Below are positions 26,160-41,740 of a stretch of 64,000 nucleotides of DNA, one piece after another. The notes under the pieces are model-generated. The model was given only the letters and a program-made list of their open reading frames with translations. It was not told the DNA's origin and ran no database searches. This DNA comes from Paenirhizobium selenitireducens ATCC BAA-1503 (lineage in GTDB: Bacteria > Pseudomonadota > Alphaproteobacteria > Rhizobiales > Rhizobiaceae). The position numbers and the translations under genes were made by a program. Position 1 is the stretch's first letter. Each line of letters starts with the position of its first letter. Where the stretch lies: contig NZ_JAEG01000007.1 in NCBI RefSeq assembly GCF_000518785.1, positions 1-64,000 on the forward strand, written 5' to 3'.

Positions 26160-27035
26160 ATGGAAACGCCGAAGATCACCCAGGCGATGATCAACGCCTA
26201 TGACGAATACACCCATCTGACGCTCGATCGGCGTCGCTTCATGGAAAAACTCAGCCTGCTGGCCGGCTCCGGCGCGGCTGCCGCTGTGATCGCGCCGATG
26301 CTGGCGGCCAGCAGCGCCAGGGCCGCCGTGGTCGAGGAAATGGATGCGCGGCTGGCGGCCGGGGACATCACCTATCCGGGTGCGGGCGGCGAGATGAAGG
26401 GCTATCTCGTGGTGCCGAAGGATGGGGCGGGAAAGCTGCCCGGCGTGATCGTCATCCACGAGAACCGCGGTCTCAATCCGCATATCCGCGACGTTGCGCG
26501 GCGCATGGCGCTGGAAGGCTTCGCGGCGCTCGCGCCCGATTTCCTCTCGCCGCAGGGCGGTACGCCCGAAAATGAGGACAAGGCGCGCGAAATGTTCTCG
26601 ACCCTCGACATGGGCGCGACGGTTGCCAACGGCGAGGCGACGCGGGTCTTCCTGGCCGCCCATGAGAAGGTCAACGGCAACGTCGGCGCGATCGGCTTCT
26701 GCTGGGGCGGCGGCATGGTCAACCGCATGGCGGTCGCCTCGCCGGAGCTTGGCGCCGGCGTCGCCTACTATGGCTCCCAGGTGCCCGCCGAGGATGTGCC
26801 GAAGATCAAGGCGCCGCTGCTGCTGCACTATGCCGGCCTCGACGAGCGCATCAATGCCGGCATCGACGCCTACAAGGCAGCACTGGAAAAGAACGGCAAG
26901 ACCTTCGAGATCTTCGTTTATGACGGCGTCAATCATGCCTTCAACAACGATACATCGGCTGCCCGCTACGACAAGGCGGCCGCCGATCTCGCCTGGTCGC
27001 GCACCGTCGCATTCCTCAAGAAAAACCTCGGCTGA
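26160..27035 (+). CDS. Tat-exported dienelactone hydrolase family protein
   Basis: The start at ATG 26160 follows GGAGG and gives 291 aa. Residues 20-60 (LDRRRFMEKLSLLAGSGAAAAVIAPMLAASSARA) form a Tat-like signal with twin Arg. The alpha/beta-hydrolase domain carries the dienelactone hydrolase triad: nucleophile Cys in IGFCWGGGMVNR, Asp in AGLDERI and His in GVNHAFNN. It would cleave a lactone or ester outside the cytoplasm. The substrate is unknown. The long pre-signal N-terminus (about 20 residues) is unusual but recurrent in this family. Confidence 0.9.
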   Translation: METPKITQAMINAYDEYTHLTLDRRRFMEKLSLLAGSGAAAAVIAPMLAASSARAAVVEEMDARLAAGDITYPGAGGEMKGYLVVPKDGAGKLPGVIVIHENRGLNPHIRDVARRMALEGFAALAPDFLSPQGGTPENEDKAREMFSTLDMGATVANGEATRVFLAAHEKVNGNVGAIGFCWGGGMVNRMAVASPELGAGVAYYGSQVPAEDVPKIKAPLLLHYAGLDERINAGIDAYKAALEKNGKTFEIFVYDGVNHAFNNDTSAARYDKAAADLAWSRTVAFLKKNLG

Positions 27036-27224
27036 GCGCCGCAGCGCAGCACGTTCCGCCCCTGTGAGGTGTCGCAATACTGCGACGCCAGTCGACGTAT
27101 AGCGTTTCTGGAATTGATGCGCGTCAAATCCACTTCGTCCTTCGTGTGTATTCTGCGCGCGAAACCGGCGGTTTTGGGGTTGCACCCGTCGCCTTGCGTT
27201 TTGGGATCAGCAGAGGAGATCAGA

Positions 27225-28250
27225 ATGGCTGAAATGATGAAAGCTGCCGTCGTCCGGGAATTCGGCAAGCCGCTCACCATCGAGGAATGGGCTATCCCGG
27301 AGCCGGGTCCGGGCCAGATCCTGGTCAAGTATGAGGCGACCGGCGTCTGCCACACCGACCTGCACGCCGCCAACGGCGACTGGCCGGTTAAGCCCAACCC
27401 ACCCTTCATCCCCGGCCATGAGGGCGTCGGCTACGTCGCCAAGCTCGGCGCCGGCGTCTCGCGCATCAAGGAAGGCGACCGTGTCGGCGTTCCGTGGCTG
27501 CACACCGCCTGCGGCTGCTGCTCGCCCTGCCGCACCGGCTGGGAAACGCTTTGCGGCAGCCAGCAGAACACCGGCTATTCGGTCAATGGCACCTTTGCCC
27601 AGTATGGCCTTGCCGATCCCGATTTCGTCGGCCGCCTGCCGGACAATCTGGAATTCGGCGCCGCGGCTCCCGTGCTCTGCGCCGGCGTCACGGTCTACAA
27701 GGGCCTGAAGGAAACCGAAGTGCGCCCCGGCGAATGGGTGGTCATCTCCGGCATCGGCGGTCTCGGCCACATGGCCGTGCAGTATGCCAAGGCCATGGGC
27801 ATGCACGTGGTTGCCGCCGACATCCATGAAGACAAGCTGAAGCTCGCCACGGATCTCGGCGCCGACATGGTCGTCAACGGCACCGCCAAGGACGCCATCG
27901 AACAGGTGCAGAAGGCGACCGGCGGCGTGCATGGCGCGCTCGTCACCGCTGTCTCGCCGAAGGCGATGGAACAGGCCTATGGTTTCCTGCGCTCCAAGGG
28001 CACCATGGCTCTGGTCGGCCTGCCGCCGGGCTTCATCTCGCTGCCGGTGTTCGAGACCGTGCTGAAGCGCATCACGGTGCGTGGCTCGATCGTCGGCACC
28101 CGCCAGGATCTCGAGGAATCGCTCGTCTTCGCCGGCGAAGGCAAGGTCGCCGCGCACTTCTCCTGGGACAAGATCGAGAACATCAACGCCATCTTCCATC
28201 GCATGGAAGAGGGCAAGATCGACGGCCGCATCGTGCTTGATCTGGCCTGA
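27225..28250 (+). CDS. adhP: Zinc-dependent alcohol dehydrogenase
   Basis: The 341-aa medium-chain dehydrogenase has the catalytic zinc ligands in GVCHTDLHAANGDW and GHEGVGYV, the structural zinc cysteines in CGCCSPCRTGWETLC, and the NAD-binding ISGIGGLGHMAVQYAKAMG followed by Asp in AADIHEDK. It oxidises short primary alcohols or reduces aldehydes with NAD(H). The sequence is close to AdhP/AdhA proteins. AGGAGA precedes the start at 27225. A strong terminator follows at 28276, so it is probably monocistronic. Confidence 0.94.
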   Translation: MAEMMKAAVVREFGKPLTIEEWAIPEPGPGQILVKYEATGVCHTDLHAANGDWPVKPNPPFIPGHEGVGYVAKLGAGVSRIKEGDRVGVPWLHTACGCCSPCRTGWETLCGSQQNTGYSVNGTFAQYGLADPDFVGRLPDNLEFGAAAPVLCAGVTVYKGLKETEVRPGEWVVISGIGGLGHMAVQYAKAMGMHVVAADIHEDKLKLATDLGADMVVNGTAKDAIEQVQKATGGVHGALVTAVSPKAMEQAYGFLRSKGTMALVGLPPGFISLPVFETVLKRITVRGSIVGTRQDLEESLVFAGEGKVAAHFSWDKIENINAIFHRMEEGKIDGRIVLDLA

Positions 28251-28275
28251 TCGACAGGATCGTCCCATCAAGGAC

Positions 28276-28307
28276 AAAGGGCGGCGCGGATTTCCGCGCC
28301 GCCCTTT
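28276..28307 (+). terminator. Intrinsic terminator after the alcohol dehydrogenase gene
   Basis: A GC-rich perfect hairpin with arms of about 14-15 bases (AAAGGGCGGCGCGG at 28276-28289 and its complement ending at 28307) has flanking A and T tracts. It may work on both strands. Confidence 0.8.
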
Positions 28308-28463
28308 GGTATTTTAGTGCCTCAAGGCTGGTCCTCGGTCCAGGTGGGCGGATAAACGCTCGCCGCGTTATAAGAAAACCGCGAAATTCTTATAACAGGC
28401 ATTGCCGGATTTCTCGCGCTGAACGCGCCTTTGAAGGCGACCCGGCGACCTTCCTCCGGGGCT

Positions 28464-31688
<3,225 letters not shown>

Positions 31689-31737
31689 ACAGGGCCGGGG
31701 CGATCCAGCTCGATGGATCTCCGACCAAACGATGTGA

Positions 31738-31785
31738 CGGGAGGGACCGGAACGATGCTCACGTTCCGGTCCCTCCCGGCTTTTT
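31738..31785 (+). terminator. Intrinsic terminator of katG
   Basis: Perfect 17-base arms (31738-31754 and 31762-31778) flank a 7-base loop and are followed by GCTTTTT. This is one of the strongest hairpins in the window. Confidence 0.9.
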
Positions 31786-31896
31786 CAGGTATCGTTAAAA
31801 GACGATCTTTCCTTTTAAAACAAAGGAACTAAAACAGCGTCTAGATGTACCGAGTCGGTGCACTGAAGGCTTTTACCAAAGCCTGGGACGGGTGTT

Positions 31897-32523
31897 ATGA
31901 GTACCAAGAAGTCGAATGGGCGCCTGCAATTGCGCAAGAAGCCGCAGCAGGAACGGAGCATTCAGCGTCTGGATGCAATCATGGAAGCCGCTGTCGAGCT
32001 GATTGCCCAGGACGGCGTCGGCAATCTGAAGATGACGGATCTAGCCGCGCGAGCCGGCGTACCGATCGGATCGCTCTATCAGTTCTTCCCCGAGCGCGCC
32101 GCCGTTGTCAGGGCGCTTCACGATCGCCACACCGAACGCGTCGAAAGCGGTGCGCTGCGCGTGTTTTCTGCCGCTACCTCCCTTGCGGAGGCCGAGGCCC
32201 TGCTGGGCATGGCCGTCGACACGTTCTATACCACCTTCCGCAACGATCCGATCTATCTGCCGGTCTGGCTGGCCGCGATCTCCGACCCGGACCTGCAGCG
32301 TCTCAACATCGATCACCAGAACAGACTGACATCGGTCCTGTGCGCAATCTTCCGCCCGCTGCTGCCCAAGGGCAGCACGATCGACCTCGAGCGCCGTGTG
32401 ATGCTCTTTGTCTACCTGACCGGGGCGGTGGTCCGGCGCGCCATGATCGAGGACGAGGCGACTGCGCGCCGGATACTCGATGAATGGAAGAAGAACGTGC
32501 AGAAGACGATGTTCACCGACTGA
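31897..32523 (+). CDS. TetR/AcrR family transcriptional regulator
   Basis: The 208-aa protein has a Lys-rich start, then a TetR DNA-binding domain at about residues 20-70 (RLDAIMEAAVELIAQDGVGNLKMTDLAARAGVPIGSLYQFFP). The C-terminal ligand domain is divergent, so the inducer is unknown. No obvious target gene is adjacent: the katG terminator lies upstream and a convergent LysR gene follows 29 bases downstream. It probably acts in trans or on itself. Confidence 0.9.
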   Translation: MSTKKSNGRLQLRKKPQQERSIQRLDAIMEAAVELIAQDGVGNLKMTDLAARAGVPIGSLYQFFPERAAVVRALHDRHTERVESGALRVFSAATSLAEAEALLGMAVDTFYTTFRNDPIYLPVWLAAISDPDLQRLNIDHQNRLTSVLCAIFRPLLPKGSTIDLERRVMLFVYLTGAVVRRAMIEDEATARRILDEWKKNVQKTMFTD

Positions 32524-32552
32524 GCGCCGCGTTCCGCGACATTCTCCAACGT

Positions 32553-33506
32553 CTACCAGCCCGGCATCATGTTGCCGGCCCGCATGCGCGGATAATAGCG
32601 CGGCAGGGTCTTCACGTCGTTCTCCAGGTCGTCTTCGACGGTGTTCGGCGTGATGTTGTCGAGGCAGGCCGAAATATGGTCAGTGATCGCGTTCATCAGC
32701 GAGGTGGAAAGCCCCGGACGCTTCATCAGCCCGATCTGCACCGGCGGCAACGGCGGGAAGCCGTCATTCTGCGTCAGCACCTTCATGCCGGTCCTCAGCG
32801 CCGATTCCGGCAGGACCGAGACGGCCATGCCGGCGAGCACGGCGGCCGCGACGACCGTCGACGACCAGCTGGTGAACAGGATCTGGTAGTCGCGTCCGTC
32901 GGCGTCGAGCGCCGAACAGGCCATCTGGCGCCATTGGCAATCCCTGCGGCCGACCGCAAGCGGCACCGGCGCGTCATCCTTCAGCGGATGGTTGGCGGAG
33001 CCGACCCAGCAGAGCGGCTCAGTGCGCACCACGTCCGAGGTTCGGAGCTGCGGATTGTGGGTGACCAGCGCAATGTCGAGTTCGCCCTTCGCCATCTTTT
33101 CCGCCAGGTCGACCGACGGTTCGCAGACGATATAGAGTTCGACATTCGGGTGGGTCTTGGCGAAGCGGCCGATGATCTCCGGCATATAACGGTCGGCATA
33201 GTCGTCCGGCGTGCCGATCCTGAGCGTGCCTTCCAGGCGGTTGTCGTCAAAGGCGGCGATCGCCTCCGAATTCAACCGGATGATGCGCCGCGCGTAGTTG
33301 AGCAGCTTGTCGCCCTCGGCCGACAGGCGGTTGCCGCGGCCGTCCTTGATGAACAGCTGCTTGCCGATGCGTTCTTCCAGCCTTCGCATCTGCATCGACA
33401 CGGCCGACTGGGTTTTGAACACCCGTCCGGCGGCTTTGGTGAAACTGCCTGTGTCGACAATGGCGACGAAGGTCTGGAGCTGATCGATATCGAGGGGCGC
33501 CGACAT
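32553..33506 (-). CDS. LysR-family regulator, LrhA/HexA-like
   Basis: The 317-aa protein (start 33506; 33515 also possible) begins with LDIDQLQTFVAIVDTGSFTKAAGRVFKTQSAVSMQMRRLEERIGKQLF, a helix-turn-helix close to LrhA-type regulators. Such proteins control motility, attachment or stress genes. The effector domain contains LEGTLRIGTPDDYADRYMPEII, typical of the family. It is divergent from the DUF1127 gene, which it may control. The C-terminus is unusually polar. Confidence 0.88.
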   Translation of the reverse strand: MSAPLDIDQLQTFVAIVDTGSFTKAAGRVFKTQSAVSMQMRRLEERIGKQLFIKDGRGNRLSAEGDKLLNYARRIIRLNSEAIAAFDDNRLEGTLRIGTPDDYADRYMPEIIGRFAKTHPNVELYIVCEPSVDLAEKMAKGELDIALVTHNPQLRTSDVVRTEPLCWVGSANHPLKDDAPVPLAVGRRDCQWRQMACSALDADGRDYQILFTSWSSTVVAAAVLAGMAVSVLPESALRTGMKVLTQNDGFPPLPPVQIGLMKRPGLSTSLMNAITDHISACLDNITPNTVEDDLENDVKTLPRYYPRMRAGNMMPGW

Positions 33507-33703
33507 GAGATACATCCATAAGAACGATTGATGCTAACTATTAGAAACATTCGTTGGACTGATCAATACCGTTTCCGCATTGTGAGGCTGCAAATCAGCA
33601 GACACCGACCGTGCCCCTGGGCATTGCCGGCCAGACCCGGTTGACCCCTTTCCGCCATGCGGCAAGGGCAGCTCAGACTCGTGCCAATCGAAAGGACAAA
33701 GCC

Positions 33704-34003
33704 ATGCGCACGACCGAACGGATGATCGAACTCGATATCGCCGAGCAGCGGCTGGGACTTCTTACCCGTCTCGTTGCCGCGACCACGCGCGTGAAGTCCG
33801 TCTGGCGTGCCATCCGCAACCGACGTGCCGCGAACCGCCTTGCCGATCTCGACGACTTCCAGCTGAGGGACATCGGCCTTAGCCGTTCCGATGTCGATCA
33901 GGCCTTGCAGTCCTCCGGCTTTGCGGACGATCCTTCGCTGCATCTGTCGCGCTCGGCCCGCAACCGTTCGCGGCGCGCGCTGCGCGGACTGGCGCTCGAT
34001 TGA
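33704..34003 (+). CDS. DUF1127 domain small protein
   Basis: The start at ATG 33704 has AAAGGA upstream and gives 99 aa. The DUF1127 motif LADLDDFQLRDIGLSRSDVDQAL occupies about residues 45-67, after an Arg-rich helix. The C-terminus is Arg/Ser-rich. Small DUF1127 proteins in rhizobia and Agrobacterium have been linked to RNA metabolism and to phosphate, carbon or stress responses; the function of this one is not known. A terminator follows at 34055, indicating a single-gene transcript. Confidence 0.85.
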   Translation: MRTTERMIELDIAEQRLGLLTRLVAATTRVKSVWRAIRNRRAANRLADLDDFQLRDIGLSRSDVDQALQSSGFADDPSLHLSRSARNRSRRALRGLALD

Positions 34004-34054
34004 GCCGAACGTTTCCCATCCCCGCAGGGTGATAGCCAATAAACCCTGCCTCTT

Positions 34055-34089
34055 GCCCGGTCATGGTCCGCCATGCCGGGCATTTTTTT
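34055..34089 (+). terminator. Intrinsic terminator after the DUF1127 gene
   Basis: GCCCGG-T-CATGG pairs with CCATG-CCGGGC around a TCCG loop (34055-34081), with a single bulged T, followed by seven T residues (34083-34089). Confidence 0.85.
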
Positions 34090-34154
34090 GGCCCAAGGCG
34101 TCGGAAATCGATCGCTATCCACAGGCTAGCTGCGGGTCAGTAACGGGATGCTAA

Positions 34155-36692
<2,538 letters not shown>

Positions 36693-36713
36693 GAAGCCAC
36701 CGACAGGAATGAA

Positions 36714-36738
36714 AAAGGGCGGCCGTGGGTCGCCCTTT
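36714..36738. terminator. Bidirectional terminator between mcp and the DUF937 gene
   Basis: AAAGGGCG (36714-36721) pairs with CGCCCTTT (36731-36738), with A and T tracts on both sides. It sits between convergent genes and could stop transcription from either side. Confidence 0.7.
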
Positions 36739-36759
36739 CTGTATCTGTTGAGCTTTGGC

Positions 36760-37662
36760 TCAGGCCTTCGGCTCTTCCGGCGCGGCATCCGGTGCCGGCT
36801 GTGTCTTCTTCTGCCCATTGGCGGACAGGTAGCTGTCGAAGATCTGTTCCATGCTCTTCTGGTAGTTCTTCTGAACCTCCAGCCCGCTGTCGAACATGAC
36901 GTTCATCAGTTCGCTCACCTTGGCCGCCGGCGCGGCGTCCGCCTCGGCCTTCGGGGCATCCTTGGCGGCGGCAGGCGCACCCGCCGCCTGCGTGCCATAG
37001 GTATTGGCCATCATGTCCTGGAAGGCCTTGGCGAAGGGATTGTCGAAGAGCGGATTGCCACCTTGCGGCGCCTGCGGCTTCTGGGCGGCGCCCATCATGT
37101 CCTGGAAGGCCTTGGTGAAAGGATTGTCGAAGAAGTTCGGCTGCTTCGGTGCCGGCTTGGGCTGGAAGCCGGTGCTTTCCAGCCACTGCTGCATCATCGC
37201 GCCCATCGGCGTCCCGGCGAAGGGATTGGCATCGGCCATCTGACCGGTGGTCTGCTTGAACAGCCCGCCCATGATCGCGTCGGCCATGACCGGCAGCATC
37301 TGCTTCAGCACTTCCTGGCCGACACCGGTGAACTGGGCAGCCTGGGCGGCAATCGCGCGCGACACTTCCTTGGAGCCGAACAGCTTTTCAAGAACCTGGT
37401 TGCCGTCGGCAATGCCCTGCGGCGTAAAAGCCTTGTTCATGTCCTCGAAATACTTGGCGTAGCTGCCCGAGGCCATGGTGCCGATCAGGGAGGAAAAGTC
37501 ATAAGGGTTGGCGGAGTTGCGCTTGAACCCGGAGGAAAAGGCCGGCATCAGCGCGGCCATGGCCTTCGTCGCCTGTTCCTGCGCCAGGTTGAACTGGCTG
37601 GCCATCGCCTCCATGGCCGTTCCGTTCTGTGCCCGCAGCATCATGTCAAAAAGTGGCAACAT
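36760..37662 (-). CDS. DUF937 family protein with internal repeats
   Basis: The 300-aa protein has a DUF937-type alpha-helical region (about 1-140: PLFDMMLRAQNG ... LFGSKEVSRAIAAQAAQFTGVGQEVLKQMLPVMADAIMGGLF). Two near-repeats follow, NFFDNPFTKAFQDMM and PLFDNPFAKAFQDMM, then an Ala/Pro-rich linker and a final helix. No signal or membrane segment is seen. The family function is unknown. The repeated FDNPFxKAFQDMM helix suggests a multivalent binding surface. It is read towards the chemoreceptor gene. Confidence 0.8.
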   Translation of the reverse strand: MLPLFDMMLRAQNGTAMEAMASQFNLAQEQATKAMAALMPAFSSGFKRNSANPYDFSSLIGTMASGSYAKYFEDMNKAFTPQGIADGNQVLEKLFGSKEVSRAIAAQAAQFTGVGQEVLKQMLPVMADAIMGGLFKQTTGQMADANPFAGTPMGAMMQQWLESTGFQPKPAPKQPNFFDNPFTKAFQDMMGAAQKPQAPQGGNPLFDNPFAKAFQDMMANTYGTQAAGAPAAAKDAPKAEADAAPAAKVSELMNVMFDSGLEVQKNYQKSMEQIFDSYLSANGQKKTQPAPDAAPEEPKA

Positions 37663-37811
37663 CGGCGTCCTTTCCCCGTGCTCGCAAAGCAGTTCGACGC
37701 ACTATAGCCGGAAAAGTGCAGGCGCAAACCGGTTTTTCCCGTGTAGGATGCCAGGTTGCCACGGACGAGAAGCAGGCGGCAGCGGCGCGACCGAAGCGGC
37801 GCCGCTGCCTG

Positions 37812-39185
37812 TCAGTACTGGTATTCGTCGAAGACCGGCTCGACCTTGCCGTCCCACCGGCCGTGGTAGAGCGAAAGCAGATCGTCGGCGAGCGTCGTCC
37901 GCTTTGCCACCACCTCGTCGAGCGGACCGAGGAAGACGCTCTCGTCCTGACCTTCTCCATTGAGGCGGGCGCGGCTGACAAGCCCCTGGCGGGACAGGGA
38001 AACGACGTCCCGGGCCACGTCGAGCAGGCTTCGTCCGGCGATCTCGGCCTTCAGGCCCTTGGCCGGCACGGCATCGCGAAGTGCATTGACCTCGGCGAAA
38101 CTCCACGCGCGCGTCAGCTGATCAGCGGCCTCAAGTGCGGCGTCGTCATAGAGCAGGCCGACCCAGAAGGCGGGCAGCGCGCAGATGCGCCGCCACGGTC
38201 CGCCGTCGGCGCCGCGCATTTCGAGGAAGCGCTTCAGCCGGACGTCGGGAAACAGCGTCGACAGATGGTTGGTCCAGTCGCCGAGCGTGGGTTCCCAGGC
38301 GGCGATCTCGCCCTTCAGCGCACCCGCCATGAACTGGCGGAAGGTGACGTGGGTGCAGTCGTGATAGCGGCCGTCCCGCACGATGAAATACATCGGCACG
38401 TCGAGCGCCCATTCGACATAGTCGGTAAAGCCGAAATCGTCGTCGAGCGTGAAGGGCAGGATGCCCGCACGGGCATTGTCGGTGTCGCGCCAGATCTCGC
38501 CGCGCCAGGACAGGAGACCATTCGGCTTGCCCTCGGTAAACGGCGAGGCGGCGAAGAGGGCGGTGGCGAGCGGCTGCAGCTTCATGCCGACCCGCATCTT
38601 GCGGCGCATGTCGGCCTCGGAGGAGAAGTCGAGATTCACCTGGATCGTGCAGGTACGGTACATCATGTCGAGGCCATGGCTGCCGACCTTCGGCATGTAG
38701 CGTGTCATGATCTCGTAGCGAGATTTCGGCATGCGCGGCGTCTCGTCGAGCGTCCATTTCGGGCTGCCGCCGATGCCGAGGAAGCGGATGCCCATCGGCT
38801 CCGCCACTTCGCGCACGGTTGCCAGATGCTGGTTCGATTCCCGGCAGGTGTCGTGCAGCGTTTCGACCGGTGCGCCCGACAGCTCGAACTGCCCGCCCGG
38901 TTCGATCGAGATCGCGCCCATGCCGTGCGCTTCCGCAAGCCCGATGATGTTGTCGCCGTCCATGATCGGATCCCAGCCGGTCCTGACCTGCATGCCGAGC
39001 AGCAGTGCCTGGATGCCGGCCTCGCCGAAATAGGGAACGGGGCTGTTGTCGGCGCGGAAGAAGGCAAATTTCTCGTGCTCGGTACCGATACGGAACGCCT
39101 CTTTCGGCTTGCAACCACCTGCAAGGTAGTCCGCCATCTGAGAAACGGAAGCGAGAGGCGTATCGTCGGTGGTATCACGAGCCAT
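37812..39185 (-). CDS. gshA: Glutamate-cysteine ligase
   Basis: This 457-aa protein belongs to the plant/alphaproteobacterial GCS2 branch: FRIGTEHEKFAFF, AISIEPGGQFELSGAP, RYMPKVGSHGLDMMYRTCTIQVNLDF and CTHVTFRQFMAGA are intact. It makes gamma-glutamylcysteine, the first step of glutathione synthesis, in the cytoplasm. Its length is normal. rsmE and pit lie upstream on the same strand, with 164 bases before gshA, so it may have its own promoter. Confidence 0.96.
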   Translation of the reverse strand: MARDTTDDTPLASVSQMADYLAGGCKPKEAFRIGTEHEKFAFFRADNSPVPYFGEAGIQALLLGMQVRTGWDPIMDGDNIIGLAEAHGMGAISIEPGGQFELSGAPVETLHDTCRESNQHLATVREVAEPMGIRFLGIGGSPKWTLDETPRMPKSRYEIMTRYMPKVGSHGLDMMYRTCTIQVNLDFSSEADMRRKMRVGMKLQPLATALFAASPFTEGKPNGLLSWRGEIWRDTDNARAGILPFTLDDDFGFTDYVEWALDVPMYFIVRDGRYHDCTHVTFRQFMAGALKGEIAAWEPTLGDWTNHLSTLFPDVRLKRFLEMRGADGGPWRRICALPAFWVGLLYDDAALEAADQLTRAWSFAEVNALRDAVPAKGLKAEIAGRSLLDVARDVVSLSRQGLVSRARLNGEGQDESVFLGPLDEVVAKRTTLADDLLSLYHGRWDGKVEPVFDEYQY

Positions 39186-39349
39186 GGATCAAACCTTGTT
39201 TGGCGTCGCCGGCACGCGCACCGGCCCATAAGGCAAGGTGATTGGACCGGATTTTGGGGCGGCGCAAGTGAAAATCTCTTAAAAGCCGGTCAAAAAAATG
39301 CCGTCTGCGCGAGTTTCCGACCAATGTCTCAATGGACGCGAAGGGGCTT

Positions 39350-40087
39350 CTAGTGCCAGTCGCCGATCGCTGCCTGAACGACGGCGAGCGCCGCCACGGC
39401 GGCCGTGTCGGCCCTGAGGATACGGGGTCCGAGCGGGATGGCCGTGACGAAGGGCAGGGAGCGCAAGAGAAGACGTTCCTCGTCGGAAAAGCCGCCCTCG
39501 GGCCCGACCAGGAGGGCGAGCCGCCGCTCCTCGATGCGCGACAGCGCCGGCAGTGGGTTCTGCGTCTCGCTGTCCTCGTCGCAGAAGATGATGCGCCGCT
39601 CCGGGGACCAGCCTTCGAGCAGGTCCCTGAGCTTCTGCGCGGTTGCGACCTTCGGGATCGCCAGCACGCCGCATTGCTCCGCCGCCTCGACCGCATTGGC
39701 CTGCAGCCGCTCCAGGCTGGTGATCTTGCCCTGCACGTGCTGGGTCATCACCGGCTGCAAAAGGCCGGCGCCCATCTCGACCGCCTTCTGCATGAGATAG
39801 TCCATCCGGCCGACCTTGAGCGGGGCGAACAGGAATTGCAGGTCGCAATCCTCCGGCTGCGGGCGCGTCAGTTCGACCGGGGTCAGCAGGATCTTCTTGC
39901 GGCTCGGAAAGGTAAGCGTCGCCTTCCACTCGCCGTCGCGGCCGTTGAAGACGAGGATTTCCGCACCCTCTGCGAGACGCAGCACGTTGGCGAGGTAGTT
40001 GAACTGTTCGGGGCTGGCCTCGACGCCCTTTTCCAGGCCGAGATCGGCCTCGACATAAAGCCTTTGCATCCGGTAATTCGCGCGCAT
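39350..40087 (-). CDS. rsmE: 16S rRNA (uracil1498-N3)-methyltransferase RsmE
   Basis: The 245-aa SPOUT-class methyltransferase has [10 protein letters not shown] at the start, the [25 protein letters not shown]-like region, and the knotted SAM site [14 protein letters not shown] ... [18 protein letters not shown]. It methylates U1498 of 16S rRNA in the assembled 30S subunit. The start at 40087 is 13 bases after pit, suggesting cotranscription; ATG 40069 is an alternative. The extension to 40144 would overlap pit. Confidence 0.95.
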   Translation of the reverse strand: MRANYRMQRLYVEADLGLEKGVEASPEQFNYLANVLRLAEGAEILVFNGRDGEWKATLTFPSRKKILLTPVELTRPQPEDCDLQFLFAPLKVGRMDYLMQKAVEMGAGLLQPVMTQHVQGKITSLERLQANAVEAAEQCGVLAIPKVATAQKLRDLLEGWSPERRIIFCDEDSETQNPLPALSRIEERRLALLVGPEGGFSDEERLLLRSLPFVTAIPLGPRILRADTAAVAALAVVQAAIGDWH

Positions 40088-40100
40088 GTCCGTGTCCGCT

Positions 40101-41681
40101 TCAGAGGAAGAGCAGATACATAACCCAGTAGAGCAGCGCTGCAAGCCCTGCCGATGCCGGTACGGTTATGACCCAGGCCGCGACGATCGTCATGAAATGC
40201 GAACGGCGCACGAGATAGCGGCGGCGCAGTTCGTCGGGATTGCGCTCGCGCGTGTCCTCGATCTCCCAGTGGTCCGCCTTCATGCGCATATAGGCGATGC
40301 GCCGCTTCGAATTGCGCGTGTACCATTCGCGGAAGAAGCCGACGCCGAACACGGCGCCCACCGCGATATGGGTCGAACTGACAGGAAGCCCGAACCAGGA
40401 GGCGATGATCACGGTCACGGCGGCGGAGAGCGCGACGCTGAAGGCGCGCATCGGATTGAGCTTGGTGATCTGCGAGCCGACGAGGCGGATCAACTTGGGG
40501 CCGAACAGCAGGAGGCCGGCGGAAATGCCGAGCGCGCCGATGATGGTCACCCAGTTCGGCGCGTCGACCATCGCGCCGACGGTCTCCGCCCGCGCCGCAT
40601 GCACGATGGCGGCAAGCGGCCCGATCGCATTGGCGACGTCGTTGGCGCCATGGGCAAAGGACAGCAGCGCGGCCGAAAAGACGAGCGGAAGACGAAACAG
40701 TATGCGCAGCGACTGGTTGCGGTTCTCCAGCCCTTCCGACTGCCGGCGGATCAGCGGGATGCACGCGAGCCAGGCCAGGAGCCCGATCGCAAGACCGCTC
40801 AGCATGGCCGTCCGCATGCCGACATCGAACACCTGGCCGATGCCCTTCATGGTGAGGTAGCTGGCAAAGGAGCCGGCCATCACCGCGATCAGCACCGGTA
40901 CCCAACGCCGCGCGGCGGCGATCTTGTCGGCGCGATAGACGATGAAGTCCTTGATGAAATAGAGGATGAGGGCGGCGACCGCGCCGCCGAGGAGCGGCGA
41001 TACCATCCAGCTGACCGTGATGCCGGCCATGACGCTCCAGTTGACCGACGAGAGGCCACCGGCCGCAATGCCGGCACCCATGACGGCGCCGACGATCGAA
41101 TGGGTGGTCGAGACGGGCGAATTGGTCCAGGTCGCGAAGTTGACCCAGAGCGCCGAGGCGAGCAGCGCCGCCATCATGGCGAGCGAAAACACTGCCGGAT
41201 AGGTCGCGATACCCGGATCGAGGATGCCTTCCGAAATGGTCTCGATCACGTCGCCGCCGGCGATCAGCGCCCCGGCGATCTCGAAGATGGCGGCGATCAC
41301 CAGCGCGCCGGACATCGAAATCGCCCGCGCGCCGACGGCCGCGCCGACATTGTTGGTCACGTCGTTGGCGCCGATGTTCATCGCCATGTAGGCGCCGACC
41401 GCCGCAGCCGCGATGATGACGATGGCGCCTGGCTGGTCGACGACATAGAAGCCGGCAAACAGGGTTGCCAGGATGAGAAAGATCAGCCCGATGCCGACCG
41501 GAAGCGCTCCGCGCCAGACCTGCTGCGCCGCGGCCTCGGCATAGGCGATCTTGTCCAGGTCCTTGTCGAGCGTCGGCTTGACGAGGGTCGGTGGCGGTTT
41601 TGCCATGACGGCGGCGTCTCCTGCTGCGACAGGCGCGGCCGTCGAGCCAAGGGTTTCATCATCGGTAGGCGTTGAAGCCAA
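40101..41681 (-). CDS. pit: Inorganic phosphate transporter, Pit family
   Basis: The 526-aa integral membrane protein has a hydrophilic N-terminus of about 55 residues and then about 10-12 membrane helices. The duplicated Pit signature is present: [18 protein letters not shown] in the first half and [15 protein letters not shown] in the second, each paired with an [12 protein letters not shown] / [12 protein letters not shown] motif. It imports metal-phosphate with protons and is normally low-affinity. No Pho box is obvious upstream. Confidence 0.95.
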   Translation of the reverse strand: MASTPTDDETLGSTAAPVAAGDAAVMAKPPPTLVKPTLDKDLDKIAYAEAAAQQVWRGALPVGIGLIFLILATLFAGFYVVDQPGAIVIIAAAAVGAYMAMNIGANDVTNNVGAAVGARAISMSGALVIAAIFEIAGALIAGGDVIETISEGILDPGIATYPAVFSLAMMAALLASALWVNFATWTNSPVSTTHSIVGAVMGAGIAAGGLSSVNWSVMAGITVSWMVSPLLGGAVAALILYFIKDFIVYRADKIAAARRWVPVLIAVMAGSFASYLTMKGIGQVFDVGMRTAMLSGLAIGLLAWLACIPLIRRQSEGLENRNQSLRILFRLPLVFSAALLSFAHGANDVANAIGPLAAIVHAARAETVGAMVDAPNWVTIIGALGISAGLLLFGPKLIRLVGSQITKLNPMRAFSVALSAAVTVIIASWFGLPVSSTHIAVGAVFGVGFFREWYTRNSKRRIAYMRMKADHWEIEDTRERNPDELRRRYLVRRSHFMTIVAAWVITVPASAGLAALLYWVMYLLFL

Positions 41682-41740
41682 ATCCGTTTAGGGCCAATGG
41701 CCACGGCATTCAAGACGGAAGCGCGCGAAGTCCCGCGGAA

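Noticed and set aside
40086..41675. Long plus-strand reading frame of about 530 codons opposite pit
   Set aside because: Composition is Asp/His/Arg/Gly-rich without any domain, while the minus strand encodes an unmistakable Pit transporter.
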